Positions 43,642 through 51,932 of a stretch of DNA of 64,000 nucleotides are shown here, piece after piece. The DNA is taken from the NCBI RefSeq assembly GCF_900119485.1, contig NZ_FPJZ01000003.1:62001-126000 (forward strand). The letters are read 5' to 3'. The DNA is from Thermoactinomyces sp. DSM 45891. GTDB taxonomy: Bacteria; Bacillota; Bacilli; Thermoactinomycetales; Thermoactinomycetaceae. The translations under genes were made by a program, and so were the position numbers. The notes under the pieces were generated by a model, which saw nothing but the letters and a program-made list of their open reading frames with translations, had not been told where the DNA came from and did not search any database. Position 1 is the first letter of the stretch, and each line of letters opens with the position of its first letter.

Positions 43642-43914
43642 CTAACTCTTCGACTCATTCCTCTTGCTAATAGTCAAGCGAACCTTCGTCACCACAATCA
43701 ACACCACTGTAATCAATAAGGCTTGTACCATCGGGAATCGCAATACTTGCATCACAGTAATAACGAAACAACCGATCGCGAGAAACAGATAGACCAATAG
43801 ATTTTTGCGAAGTGATAATCTCGTCGCAAAGGTAGACTGATAAATAATAGCAGTCAAGACGAAGATAATCACATAGAGTGCGGGGAAATGTAAGGTATTA
43901 ATCCATTCAAACAC
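43642..43914 (-). CDS. ylaH: YlaH-like membrane protein
   Basis: 90 residues with three hydrophobic segments (FPALYVIIFVLTAIIYQS, LVYLFLAIGCFVITVMQV, ALLITVVLIVVTKVRL), matching the YlaH-like family as recalled. It starts with GTG, SD GGAGG. It is near ylaI and ylaJ, which supports the assignment. It follows nfo by 11 bases and is cotranscribed with it. Function unknown. Confidence 0.72.
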   Translation of the reverse strand: MFEWINTLHFPALYVIIFVLTAIIYQSTFATRLSLRKNLLVYLFLAIGCFVITVMQVLRFPMVQALLITVVLIVVTKVRLTISKRNESKS

Positions 43915-43925
43915 AGGTATTCCTC

Positions 43926-44759
43926 CTAGCCCAGTAATTCATTTCGAACGTAAACCATCTCGTCAGCATATTCGCTTTCATCATCGGCGGGGGTTTCTAG
44001 CACAATCGGTAGATGGTCAAACGCACCTGTACGTAGGAAAGCGCTCAATGCCTCAGCACCGATTTCACCTTTTCCAATTTTTTCGTGACGATCTTTTCTG
44101 CTGTTGTAAGGTGCTTTACTGTCATTAAAATGGATTGCGACGAGAGCGTCAAGATATCCTGACTCTTTCATCTCTTCGACTAGCGCATCCACTGTTTCTT
44201 TTTCCCAAGTACCTGCCGCAAATGCATGACAAGTATCAAAGCAAAAACCAATTTTATCAGGTGTATCTGTCGCAATGCGAATCGCTACTAAATCACGAAT
44301 CTCAAGACCTAATTCACTACCTTGACCAGCTGTATTTTCTAATAATAGTTTAACAGGACCCTCATACTCGCGAAGAATTTCGTTTAAAGTCTCAACCATT
44401 CTCGCTGTCCCATACTCCACTCCCTCACCGACATGTTTCCCACAGTGAACGACAGCTCCAAGAGCTCCATATGCCTCAGCAATAGCAAGGTCCTCTCGGA
44501 TCGAGCGAATCGTAACTTCATGTAGGTCTTCCTTGGGTGTAGACAAATTCGTTATATAGGGGGTGTGAGCAATTACGGCAATTCCTTGCTCAGCGCAGTA
44601 TTCGCGACCTTTTCTTGCATCTGCTTCATCTAATTTCTTCGGGCGTAATCCACGTGGGTTCTTCGTAAAGACTTGAAAAGATTGTGCACCTAGTACATGT
44701 GCTTTTTGAGCTGCTTTTTCAAATCCCTTTGCAACACTTATATGGCAACCAATTTTCAT
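43926..44759 (-). CDS. nfo: Deoxyribonuclease IV (endonuclease IV)
   Basis: 277 residues, AP-endonuclease TIM barrel. Motifs KIGCHISVAKG, ENTAGQGSELG, FCFDTCHAFAAG and IHFNDSKAPYNSRKDRHEKIG (two adjacent blocks) hold the three-zinc ligands. It incises DNA at abasic sites; in Bacillus it is important in spores. SD GAGGAGG before the ATG. First gene of a two-gene unit with ylaH. Confidence 0.96.
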   Translation of the reverse strand: MKIGCHISVAKGFEKAAQKAHVLGAQSFQVFTKNPRGLRPKKLDEADARKGREYCAEQGIAVIAHTPYITNLSTPKEDLHEVTIRSIREDLAIAEAYGALGAVVHCGKHVGEGVEYGTARMVETLNEILREYEGPVKLLLENTAGQGSELGLEIRDLVAIRIATDTPDKIGFCFDTCHAFAAGTWEKETVDALVEEMKESGYLDALVAIHFNDSKAPYNSRKDRHEKIGKGEIGAEALSAFLRTGAFDHLPIVLETPADDESEYADEMVYVRNELLG

Positions 44760-44778
44760 GACTTTGTCCTCCTCGTTA

Positions 44779-44808
44779 CAAAAAAAAGCGCCAATAATGA
44801 GGCGCCTT
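44779..44808 (-). terminator. Terminator after the phosphodiesterase gene
   Basis: GCGCC pairs with GGCGC across an 8-base loop, followed on the minus strand by eight T residues. Confidence 0.88.
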
Positions 44809-44834
44809 AACCTTTGAACATCATACCATTTTCA

Positions 44835-45587
44835 CTACTTTTCCCGCAAGGCGGACTGAACTTGCTCTCTTACACCTTGAGCCACGGATGGATCATTGGT
44901 AATAAGGGCATCGACTCCCCATTCAAATAGCATCTTCTGGTAAATAGGCTCATCCACCGTAAAAGGGCGAATCGCAATTCCTGCTTCATGACTGCGCCTG
45001 ACAATCTCCTCGTCTACAGTAGGGAAAAACGGGTGAATAGCAGAAGCACCTAATTGAATCGCATAATCCCAAGGGTCCATTAGATTGCATTCATACAATA
45101 CTCCCAAAGGGAGGTGGGGGCGTATCGAATGCAAATGATGTAAGCTAAAGTGATTAAAGGAGGAGAGAATGACTCGTTTTTGAAAACCGAAACAATCTAT
45201 CTCTTTCAATACCTTCTCTTCCAATTTCGGATATCGAATTATATTGTTTTTTAGCTCAATATTTAGCCATAACGATGTAGGTTCTAATAATTCTAGTACT
45301 TCTGCTAAAGTAGGAACACGCTCTTGAGCAAAATAGGGAGAAAACCAAGAACCAGCACTACACGCGCGAATCTCTCCTAGTGTAAGATCTTTAATCCACC
45401 CTGTACCATTTGTTGTACGATCGATAGTCTCATCATGTATGACCACGATCTCACCATCTCTTGTAAGATGAACGTCCAACTCAATCCCATCAGCATCAAC
45501 CTGAATCGCTTCTTGGAAAGCGGCCATTGTATTTTCGGGAGCAATCTTTGAAAAACCCCGATGAGCATAAATCTCTGACTTCTTCAC
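44835..45587 (-). CDS. Glycerophosphodiester phosphodiesterase family protein
   Basis: About 250 residues, cytoplasmic (no signal peptide). Motifs YAHRGFSKIAPENTMAAF, DGIELDVHLTRDGEIVVIHD (adjacent blocks) and NIELKNN give the catalytic His pair and metal acids. It hydrolyses glycerophosphodiesters to glycerol 3-phosphate and an alcohol. The GTG at 45587 follows SD GGGAGGGG; the ATG at 45602 lies upstream of the SD. It is 22 bases after pepA and probably in its operon. Confidence 0.9.
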   Translation of the reverse strand: MKKSEIYAHRGFSKIAPENTMAAFQEAIQVDADGIELDVHLTRDGEIVVIHDETIDRTTNGTGWIKDLTLGEIRACSAGSWFSPYFAQERVPTLAEVLELLEPTSLWLNIELKNNIIRYPKLEEKVLKEIDCFGFQKRVILSSFNHFSLHHLHSIRPHLPLGVLYECNLMDPWDYAIQLGASAIHPFFPTVDEEIVRRSHEAGIAIRPFTVDEPIYQKMLFEWGVDALITNDPSVAQGVREQVQSALREK

Positions 45588-45609
45588 AACGTCCCCTCCC
45601 ATCGATTCT

Positions 45610-47106
45610 CTATAATCCCATTTGCAATGCTAGATGGATCAGTGTTCTCGTCCCTGCCCCTGTAGCTCCCTTACGGTAGATCCCAGAGTCTTTTTGAGAG
45701 AAGGCAGGACCGGCAATATCGAGATGAACCCAAGGCGTATCCTCTACAAAATGCTGTAGGAATACTCCTCCTTGAATAGCTCCAGCAGCGCGCCCTCCTT
45801 CATTTTTGACGTCTGCAATATCACTATGCAAGTAATGATCATATTCTTCCTCTAATGGAAATTTCCAGACTGGTTCACCCGCAAGCCCTGCAGCTACGAA
45901 CACATCTTGTAATAACGTATCATCATTTCCCAACATTAGTGCTTTCTCGCGACCTAAACAAACCAGTGCTGCTCCTGTCAATGTTGCAATATCAACTAAC
46001 TTAGTCGCGCCAAGTTGTCTTGCGTAAGCGAGGCCATCTGCTAGAATTAATCTGCCCTCCGCATCCGTATGAGTCACTTCAATCGTCTTTCCACTCATCG
46101 CCCTAAGCACATCACCTGGGCGATAAGCGTGAGAGCCTGTCATATTTTCACACGATACAATGACTGCGACCACATTGCAATGCGGCTTTAACGTGCCAAT
46201 CGCATCCATAGCTGCTAATACCGCGGCTGCCCCACTCATATCCGACTTCATCTGATCCATACCTTCATGCGGTTTTATTTGAAGACCGCCGCTGTCAAAA
46301 GTAACACCTTTGCCAACAAGTCCAAGTACCTCCTTGTCATCCGGTGCTCCTTGATACCGTAACATAATGAGTTTAGGCGGCTGAGCACTTCCTTTGGCCA
46401 CCGCAAGAAATGCATGTGCATTCAATTCTTCCAAACGATCTTTATCTACTATATCAATCTCTAAGCCACAACGCTTGGCTACCTCGTCTGCATAGTTAGC
46501 CAATACCGTTGGTGTCAAATAGTTCGCAGGCTCATGACACCAAGTACTTGCCTTCTTACTAGCTTCTGCAAAGACTCTTCCTCGCTCCATCCCTGCCTCA
46601 ATCGATGTCTTGCTTAGCGTTTGCTCGGAGAATACAACTTTCTTAATCGATGTATTACGGCTTGTTTGTTTGTAGTTAGGCAGTTCATAGCAACCTAACT
46701 CCACACCTTCTACTACTGCTTGTACTAAATCTGCAGAACCGAAATGTTTCTCTAAAAACTCTGGCACGCTAATAGCAAGCTCCTTTACTCCACTTTGTTG
46801 TGCCTTTCGCGCACCAATTGCTACACATTGCCGAAACCTCTGAGGACTCCACTTCTTCTCGTTGCCCAATCCTACTAAAACGATCTTCTGTGCTGCAATT
46901 TCGCCTCGGGTATGTAATAACATACATTCCTCAAAGCGACCTGTAATCTCCTCAGAATCCATCAGTTGGGAAAGGTAATGATTTAATCGTAAATCAATTA
47001 ACTTCCCTTCCTTTGATAAATGAAGAGTGTCGGTGACGAATAAGATAACAGCATCTACTGCTACTTGACTTAGGGCTTTCGAAGTACGATTCCATTCCAT
47101 ACACAT
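45610..47106 (-). CDS. pepA: Leucyl aminopeptidase (cytosol aminopeptidase, M17)
   Basis: About 498 residues. The catalytic domain has the family signature HTDAEGRLILADGLAY and the metal/catalytic Lys region VGKGVTFDSGGLQIKP, plus SDMSGAAAVLAAM. It releases N-terminal residues from peptides. I place the start at the ATG at 47106, 7 bases after SD GGAGAG. The GTG at 47121 precedes that SD and the ATG at 47100 is another option. A strong terminator lies just upstream. Confidence 0.93.
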   Translation of the reverse strand: MCMEWNRTSKALSQVAVDAVILFVTDTLHLSKEGKLIDLRLNHYLSQLMDSEEITGRFEECMLLHTRGEIAAQKIVLVGLGNEKKWSPQRFRQCVAIGARKAQQSGVKELAISVPEFLEKHFGSADLVQAVVEGVELGCYELPNYKQTSRNTSIKKVVFSEQTLSKTSIEAGMERGRVFAEASKKASTWCHEPANYLTPTVLANYADEVAKRCGLEIDIVDKDRLEELNAHAFLAVAKGSAQPPKLIMLRYQGAPDDKEVLGLVGKGVTFDSGGLQIKPHEGMDQMKSDMSGAAAVLAAMDAIGTLKPHCNVVAVIVSCENMTGSHAYRPGDVLRAMSGKTIEVTHTDAEGRLILADGLAYARQLGATKLVDIATLTGAALVCLGREKALMLGNDDTLLQDVFVAAGLAGEPVWKFPLEEEYDHYLHSDIADVKNEGGRAAGAIQGGVFLQHFVEDTPWVHLDIAGPAFSQKDSGIYRKGATGAGTRTLIHLALQMGL

Positions 47107-47121
47107 CCCCACTCTCTCCAC

Positions 47122-47160
47122 AAAAAAATAACGTGCACCTATATAGGCTACACGTTATTT
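47122..47160 (-). terminator. Terminator upstream of pepA
   Basis: AAATAACGTG pairs with CACGTTATTT, followed by a T-run on the minus strand. It ends the small gene at 47215-47409 before pepA. Confidence 0.85.
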
Positions 47161-47214
47161 TTCGACATCAACTACCCGAACCCTTTTATTGAAATATTCA
47201 ATAAGATATCTTGT

Positions 47215-47409
47215 CTATAAAGCTTCTAACATAATCATCTCTCGGCGTAATTCTACTAGGCGTTTTTTACTCTCTTGCATCTTCTGCGAGCAATTTTCCT
47301 TCATGGCTTCATGGAGAAGAGCCAATTCATAGTCAAGTTCTAGGCGTAAAACAGGTATGCGCTCCTCTGGCCCCTGGCACTTAAACGCTTTTAATACCTC
47401 TTCCATCAT
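47215..47409 (-). CDS. Hypothetical small coiled-coil protein, 64 aa
   Basis: 64 residues from the ATG at 47409, 8 bases after SD AAAGGGG. Almost entirely helical, with two heptad-like stretches (LRLELDYELALLHEAM and ESKKRLVELRREMIML). No known motif; a Spo0E-like aspartyl-phosphatase motif (SxxxD) is not seen. It is monocistronic, with a terminator 50 bases downstream. Function unknown. Confidence 0.6.
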   Translation of the reverse strand: MMEEVLKAFKCQGPEERIPVLRLELDYELALLHEAMKENCSQKMQESKKRLVELRREMIMLEAL

Positions 47410-47418
47410 TACCTGCAC

Positions 47419-47683
47419 CCCTTTTGTAGGCGATTTATTTATTCATTTCACCAGATGTTGGAAAAGTTGAGCTTGATTTCAGGATGCCCGCATATCTCTG
47501 AGAATAAACATCTTCACAACACGATTCAATATCAGATAATTATCTACATCAGTAGCATAGTTTGCATGTTTTATGTGAAAAAGACACAGCATATGCAATA
47601 GAAAATTCATTAAATCCCACTATTTTTTTCACAATTACAACTAATACAACTTTCATGTATCTAAACATAATCCGGTAAAATCA
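47419..47683. other. Intergenic region, no feature seen
   Basis: AT-rich spacer between the divergent small gene and yktB. I see no frame with an SD, no strong hairpin and no clear minus-strand promoter. The yktB promoter follows at 47684. Confidence 0.5.
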
Positions 47684-47712
47684 TTGGTACGATCTTTAAT
47701 TCAGGTTACAAT
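47684..47712 (+). promoter_or_regulatory. Sigma-A promoter of yktB
   Basis: TTGGTA and TACAAT are separated by exactly 17 bases, 33 bases before the yktB start. Confidence 0.6.
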
Positions 47713-47744
47713 AAAGAGAAAATCAAGTAGACTAAGGTGATTTC

Positions 47745-48383
47745 ATGACAACCAAAATACAAATACCGGTATTCACCGAATCAGATTTCTCTGTATTTCA
47801 GATCCCTGGATTAGAAAATCGCATGGAAGCATTACAAAAAACGATTCGTCCTAAGTTTGAGGCGTTTGGTCAAATCATGGCACAGAATCTCACAGCTCAA
47901 TTGGGCGATGAAGTGTTTGTCCACATAGCAAAACATGCTCGTAGAACGGTAAATCCGCCTGATGAAACGTGGGTGGCATGGGCTACTAACAAACGTGGTT
48001 ATAAAGCACACCCTCACTTTCAACTAGGCTTGTGCGGGACACATCTGTTTGCATGGTTTGCGTTAATTTATGAATGTGATAAAAAACAGCCTTTTGCCCG
48101 TAAGTTACAGGACCATCTACAAATCTGGAAACAGATTCCGAAGAGTTTCTATGTTAGCGAGGATCATACGAAGCAGGATATCATTCCGGTACAAGAGATT
48201 ACTAATGTTCGGATTGTGGAGATCTTAGATCGTCTGTCCAAGGTAAAAAAGGCCGAGTTTTTATGCGGGTTAGTGATTCCAGCTGAGGAAGTAGCCACGT
48301 TATCGGGTGAACAGCTTTTGGGGAGATTAGAGGAGACTTTTGAGAAGTTAATTCCGTTGTATCGCTTTGCTTGTCAGGCTTAG
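47745..48383 (+). CDS. yktB: DUF1054 family protein YktB
   Basis: 212 residues. The sequence (FTESDFSVFQIPGLENRMEA, KRGYKAHPHFQLGLCGTHLF, WKQIPKSFYVSEDHTKQD) follows the conserved DUF1054/YktB family. No catalytic motif is known. SD AAGGTG before the ATG and a good promoter upstream. Monocistronic, ending near a long palindrome. Confidence 0.88.
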   Translation: MTTKIQIPVFTESDFSVFQIPGLENRMEALQKTIRPKFEAFGQIMAQNLTAQLGDEVFVHIAKHARRTVNPPDETWVAWATNKRGYKAHPHFQLGLCGTHLFAWFALIYECDKKQPFARKLQDHLQIWKQIPKSFYVSEDHTKQDIIPVQEITNVRIVEILDRLSKVKKAEFLCGLVIPAEEVATLSGEQLLGRLEETFEKLIPLYRFACQA

Positions 48384-48400
48384 GGATAGATTAAGTAGGG

Positions 48401-48523
48401 ATTTTAGATGGCGATGGCTCGAGACGATGTCATTTGTTGGTGTAAAAAAGAGGTTTATCTACTTTCCATTACAGTGGCAAAGATAGATAAACCTCTTTGA
48501 TACGTCTCTCCCATCGTCAAAAT
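48401..48523. repeat. Long interrupted palindrome / terminator between yktB and speA
   Basis: A perfect 15-bp stem, AAAGAGGTTTATCTA (48447-48461) with TAGATAAACCTCTTT (48484-48498), is flanked by concentric matches GAGACG/CGTCTC, CGATGG/CCATCG and ATTTT/AAAAT. The only run of T after the hairpin is on the minus strand, yet both neighbours are plus-strand genes. It probably ends yktB transcription but the layout is odd. Confidence 0.6.
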
Positions 48524-48602
48524 ACTTCCTTCTATTACGAAACCATTTTTGTTATACTAAATCGTCACGCACATTATAATAGAAAAGTAGGTGGCGTATA
48601 CG

Positions 48603-50075
48603 GTGAATCAGCAACAAACTCCTTTGTTTACACATTTGAAAGCGCATGCAAAGCGGAATCCGGTTCAGTTTCATATTCCGGGCCATAAAAAAGGACAGGG
48701 CATGGATCCGGAGTTTCGGGAGTTTATTGGGGATAATGCTCTGTCGATCGATCTCATTAACATCGCCCCTCTTGATGATCTACATCATCCCAAAGGGGTG
48801 ATTAAAGAGGCTCAAGCTTTGGCTGCCGAAGCATTTGGTGCAGATTATACATTTTTCTCTGTACAAGGGACAAGTGGGGCCATTATGACGATGGTGATGT
48901 CAGCCTGTCATCCAGGGGATAAGATTATCGTCCCGAGAAATGTACACAAGTCTGTACTCTCTGCTATTATTTTTGCTGGAGCACATCCCATTTTTGTTTA
49001 CCCAGAGATGGACAAAAAAATCGGGATAGCTCATGGCATTACCATTGAACAGGTGGAAAAAACGATTGAGAAACATCCAGATGCAAAAGCAGTATTGGTT
49101 ATCAATCCAACTTATTTTGGATTTGCAAGCAATTTAAAAGAATTAGTCGAGCGAGTACATGCCCATGGAATTCCAGTATTGGTGGATGAAGCACATGGAG
49201 TTTTAACTAATTTCCATGAACGTCTACCGATTTCTGCTATGGAAGCAGGGGCCGATCTAGCCGCCACTTCTGTACATAAATTAGGCGGTTCTTTAACACA
49301 AAGCTCCATCTTAAATCTAAAGAGCCATATGATTTCGCCTGAACGTGTTCAATCTATTATCAGTATGCTAACAACCACTTCTACTTCTTATATTTTGCTA
49401 GCATCACTTGATACAGCGCGCCGTTATCTCGCTACAAATGGACGTACAATCGTAGAAAATACCCTTCGACTCGCTGACACGGCACGTAAACGAATCAACG
49501 AAATTCCTGGACTCTCTTGTTTGACCCGTGAGTGCTTAGTTTCAGGAAATGATGCCCTATTCGATATGGATGAGACCAAATTAATCATTCATTTAGAAAA
49601 TTTAACGATTAATGGGCACGATGCAGAAGTTTGGCTACGAGAAAACTATAATATCGAAGTGGAACTAAGCGATCTCTATAATCTACTATGTCTCGTTACC
49701 TCTGGAGATAGCGATGAAACCATTCAAATCTTGACTCAAGCACTTGAGGACTTATCCAATCATTTCTATTCCGAAAATATGTGCACGAAGAAGGAGATCC
49801 ATCTTCCCGAAATTCCAGATCTCGTCCTGTCACCACGAAACGCCTTTTACTGTGAAACCATTACCATCCCTTTCATTGAATCGGCTGGTCAAATCATGGC
49901 AGAGTTTATCATGGTATACCCACCTGGCATCCCGATCTTAATGCCTGGAGAGCGAATTACCGAACAAAATATCTCATATATTCGCGAACACATCGATGCA
50001 GGCCTTCCCGTTCAAGGCACTGAAGATCCTACTATCGAACTAGTAAGAGTCATCAAAAAGCTAGAGGAAGACTAG
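48603..50075 (+). CDS. speA: Arginine decarboxylase SpeA (fold type I PLP)
   Basis: 490 residues, the same length as B. subtilis SpeA as I recall. PLP-binding lysine in ATSVHKLGGSLTQSS; N-terminal PVQFHIPGHKKGQGMDPEF and DEAHGV. It decarboxylates arginine to agmatine for polyamine synthesis. The start is the GTG at 48603, 8 bases after SD AGGTGG; the GTG at 48591 overlaps the SD. The SR1P-like gene is convergent downstream. Its terminator is split by an IS element. Confidence 0.93.
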   Translation: MNQQQTPLFTHLKAHAKRNPVQFHIPGHKKGQGMDPEFREFIGDNALSIDLINIAPLDDLHHPKGVIKEAQALAAEAFGADYTFFSVQGTSGAIMTMVMSACHPGDKIIVPRNVHKSVLSAIIFAGAHPIFVYPEMDKKIGIAHGITIEQVEKTIEKHPDAKAVLVINPTYFGFASNLKELVERVHAHGIPVLVDEAHGVLTNFHERLPISAMEAGADLAATSVHKLGGSLTQSSILNLKSHMISPERVQSIISMLTTTSTSYILLASLDTARRYLATNGRTIVENTLRLADTARKRINEIPGLSCLTRECLVSGNDALFDMDETKLIIHLENLTINGHDAEVWLRENYNIEVELSDLYNLLCLVTSGDSDETIQILTQALEDLSNHFYSENMCTKKEIHLPEIPDLVLSPRNAFYCETITIPFIESAGQIMAEFIMVYPPGIPILMPGERITEQNISYIREHIDAGLPVQGTEDPTIELVRVIKKLEED

Positions 50076-50084
50076 CGTTATTAA

Positions 50085-50100
50085 AGATAGAAAAAGAGGT
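50085..50100. terminator. Left arm of the IS-split speA/SR1P terminator
   Basis: AGATAGAAAAAGAGGT is the exact reverse complement of 51557-51572. Without the IS the two arms would form a 16-bp stem with a 15-base loop right after the speA stop. With the IS in place they are 1456 bases apart. Confidence 0.75.
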
Positions 50101-50140
50101 GGCCCTTATGAAGTGAACCCAAAAAGTTAGACACGAAGAT

Positions 50141-51009
50141 TTAAGCAACCTGTAGGGTATGTGTTCGGTATTGAACCGGACTCATGCCCTTTAGTTTTAT
50201 CTTCAAGCGTTTATGGTTGTAATAGTGAATATAATCCTCTAGTTCCTGTTTGAAATGATCCATACTCTCAAATTCGTGGAGATAAAGCAATTCACTTTTG
50301 AGCAAACCAAAGAAGTTTTCCATGACGGCATTATCTAGGCAATTTCCCTTGTAGGACATGCTCTGTGTAATACCGCGCTGCTTCAACGCGTATCGGTATT
50401 GGCTCATCTGGTAATGCCATCCCTGATCGGAGTGGAGGAGAGGAGCTTCGCACTCCCCTAGCTGATCGAAGGCTTTGTCCAGCATTTTTGAAACAAGAGA
50501 ATAAACTGGGCGTTTTTCTAGTTGATAAGCAACAATTTCACCGTTGTATAGATCAAGGATAGGAGACAAGTAGAGCTTTTCACCATATAGGTGAAATTCA
50601 GTTATATCCGTAACCCACTTCTGATTGGGTTTAGTCGCTTGGAAATTACGTGCTAAGATATTAGAAGCAATCTTTCCAGCATTACCACGATAAGAACGAT
50701 ATTTCTTCATACGTACAAGGCATTTCAGCCCCAACTCATTCATGAGACGGCGAACTGTTTTGTGGTTCAAGGTGTAACCTTGATTTCGTAATTCCCATGT
50801 GATTCGACGATAGCCATAACGACCTTTATGTTCGTGAAAAATCGAAGCGTTTTTCCTTTTACATTACTGTATTTTTCTGGTTGATCCATCTGTTTAAGCC
50901 AGTAATAATAGGTGCTACGAGCAATGCCAGCGATTTTTAATAGAGCCTTTACAGGGTAGGTATGCCTTAATTCATAGATTACTTGGGCTTTGTCTTGTTG
51001 GCTGACTTT
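50141..51009 (-). pseudogene. IS3 transposase OrfB, frameshifted
   Basis: The N-terminal part reads VSQQDKAQVIYELRHTYPV and continues to YSNVKGK, then loses frame near 50836-50860; the downstream part resumes as IFHEHKGRYGYRRITWELR and runs to 50141. The whole stretch is one base short of a multiple of three. The DDE residues are intact in the second part (VTDITEF, LHSDQGW, NAVMENFFG). The OrfA-to-OrfB -1 shift is normal for IS3 elements; this second break is a mutation or a sequence error. Read as it stands, no functional transposase is made. Confidence 0.8.
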
Positions 51010-51485
51010 TCCCTTTCGTGAATTAAGGCATTCAACTTTTTTAGATAGGCATTCTCCATTTGTAGTCGCTTATTCTCTGCTCGTAATACTTCTTCTGTGC
51101 TCAGTTCCAGCTTCTTCTGTGGCTTCTTTTCCAAGGATGAACGCCCCTTTTTCTTTGGTTGGAGAGCGTCCAATCCCTGTTCCCTAAATAAATTCTGCCA
51201 CTGATATATCGTACTAGGTGTAGGGATATTAAAGACTGCTGCCGTCTTTGTAAAGGACGCTCCTGTGTCGCTCATAAAGTTAAGTACGTCCATTTTAAAC
51301 TCCGCTGAATAATTTGTATATCCCTTTTGGAAAGCGTTAATTCCGTGTTCTTGATACTTTGCTACCCATTCTTGCAATGGAGTAATACTTACCTGATATT
51401 TCTCCGCAATGTCTCTATAGGACTCGACTCCGTCGAGATAGGCTCGTACAGCTTCTAATTTAGTTTCTACTGAATACTTAGCCAT
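50979..51485 (-). CDS. IS3 transposase OrfA
   Basis: 168 residues with two helix-turn-helix segments (SYRDIAEKYQVSITPLQEWV and FTKTAAVFNIPTPSTIYQW) and a leucine-zipper-like C-terminus (EVLRAENKRLQMENAYLKKL), as in IS150-type OrfA. SD GGAGGTG before the ATG. It overlaps the start of the OrfB frame (-1). Confidence 0.9.
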   Translation of the reverse strand: MAKYSVETKLEAVRAYLDGVESYRDIAEKYQVSITPLQEWVAKYQEHGINAFQKGYTNYSAEFKMDVLNFMSDTGASFTKTAAVFNIPTPSTIYQWQNLFREQGLDALQPKKKGRSSLEKKPQKKLELSTEEVLRAENKRLQMENAYLKKLNALIHEREKSANKTKPK

Positions 51486-51556
51486 AGAAAAAACACCTCC
51501 AACTGTTGGGTTTTAATTTCGTGTCCAACAATTGGGGTGCAGTTCATTATCGGTCA

Positions 51557-51572
51557 ACCTCTTTTTCTATCT
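51557..51572. terminator. Right arm of the IS-split speA/SR1P terminator
   Basis: ACCTCTTTTTCTATCT, followed by a CTTTTTT run on the plus strand, pairs exactly with 50085-50100. It lies between the IS end and the stop of the SR1P-like gene, so the lost terminator would have served both genes. Confidence 0.75.
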
Positions 51573-51595
51573 CTTTTTTACATTTTTCTATGAAT

Positions 51596-51757
51596 CTAGC
51601 ACTCACTATTACGTGACCACTTATTATTAATCAAACCGACTATATCCCCTTCACCTGAATCACAATCGTCCGGACATGCCCCATATAGAATACCTGATTT
51701 CTCACCCTCCACAAACGCAATAACCCGATCACAACGCTGACAAACGATCATCTCCAT
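51596..51757 (-). CDS. SR1P-like GapA-binding peptide, 53 aa
   Basis: A small gene with SD GGGGGG 7 bases before the ATG. It begins MEMIVCQRCDRVIAFVEG and continues EKSGILYGACPDDC, which lines up with B. subtilis SR1P (VCQDCNEAI, EDEK, TLYGTC), including paired cysteines at 6, 9, 28 and 32. SR1P binds glyceraldehyde-3-phosphate dehydrogenase GapA and is encoded on the dual-function RNA SR1, whose gene is next to speA in B. subtilis; here it also neighbours speA. The C-terminus is about 14 residues longer than SR1P. The transcript is probably also a regulatory RNA, but that part is inference. Confidence 0.8.
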   Translation of the reverse strand: MEMIVCQRCDRVIAFVEGEKSGILYGACPDDCDSGEGDIVGLINNKWSRNSEC

Positions 51758-51810
51758 CTCGCTGCCCCCCACCTATTTTATGATTCCAGATTCATTTAAT
51801 ATATACTTAT

Positions 51811-51839
51811 ACTATATTATGACATACTAATTACGTCAA
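51811..51839 (-). promoter_or_regulatory. Sigma-A promoter of the SR1P-like gene
   Basis: On the minus strand TTGACG and TATAGT are separated by exactly 17 bases, about 55 bases before the start codon. A strong housekeeping promoter. Confidence 0.7.
51816..51826 (-). promoter_or_regulatory. CcpN operator candidate
   Basis: TATGTCATAAT, lying between the -35 and -10, matches the remembered CcpN consensus TRTGHYATAYW at 10 of 11 positions. CcpN represses sr1 under glycolytic conditions in B. subtilis. Confidence 0.5.
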
Positions 51840-51886
51840 TAAAGGACATGAAATTCCGCTATTTCAACATGAATGTAAGAAAAAAA

Positions 51887-51911
51887 CATAAAAAACGCCC
51901 CCCACGGGGCA
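51887..51911 (-). terminator. Terminator after the GAF-domain gene
   Basis: On the minus strand GCCCC...GGGGGC is followed by GTTTTTTATG. It separates the GAF gene from the SR1P promoter. Confidence 0.8.
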
Positions 51912-51932
51912 AATAAGGGGCACCTAAATAGG

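Larger units (their letters stand above)
50109..51546 (-). mobile_element. IS3-family insertion sequence (IS150-like), 1438 bp
   Basis: Ends are TG...CA with imperfect terminal inverted repeats of about 30 bp (ATGAAGTGAACCC... against ATGAACTGCACCC..., 24 of 30 identical, both including GACACGAA). A 3-bp direct repeat TTA flanks it (50106-50108 and 51547-51549). It carries orfA and orfB in the usual overlapping -1 arrangement on the minus strand. It sits in the loop of the speA/SR1P terminator. Confidence 0.85.
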
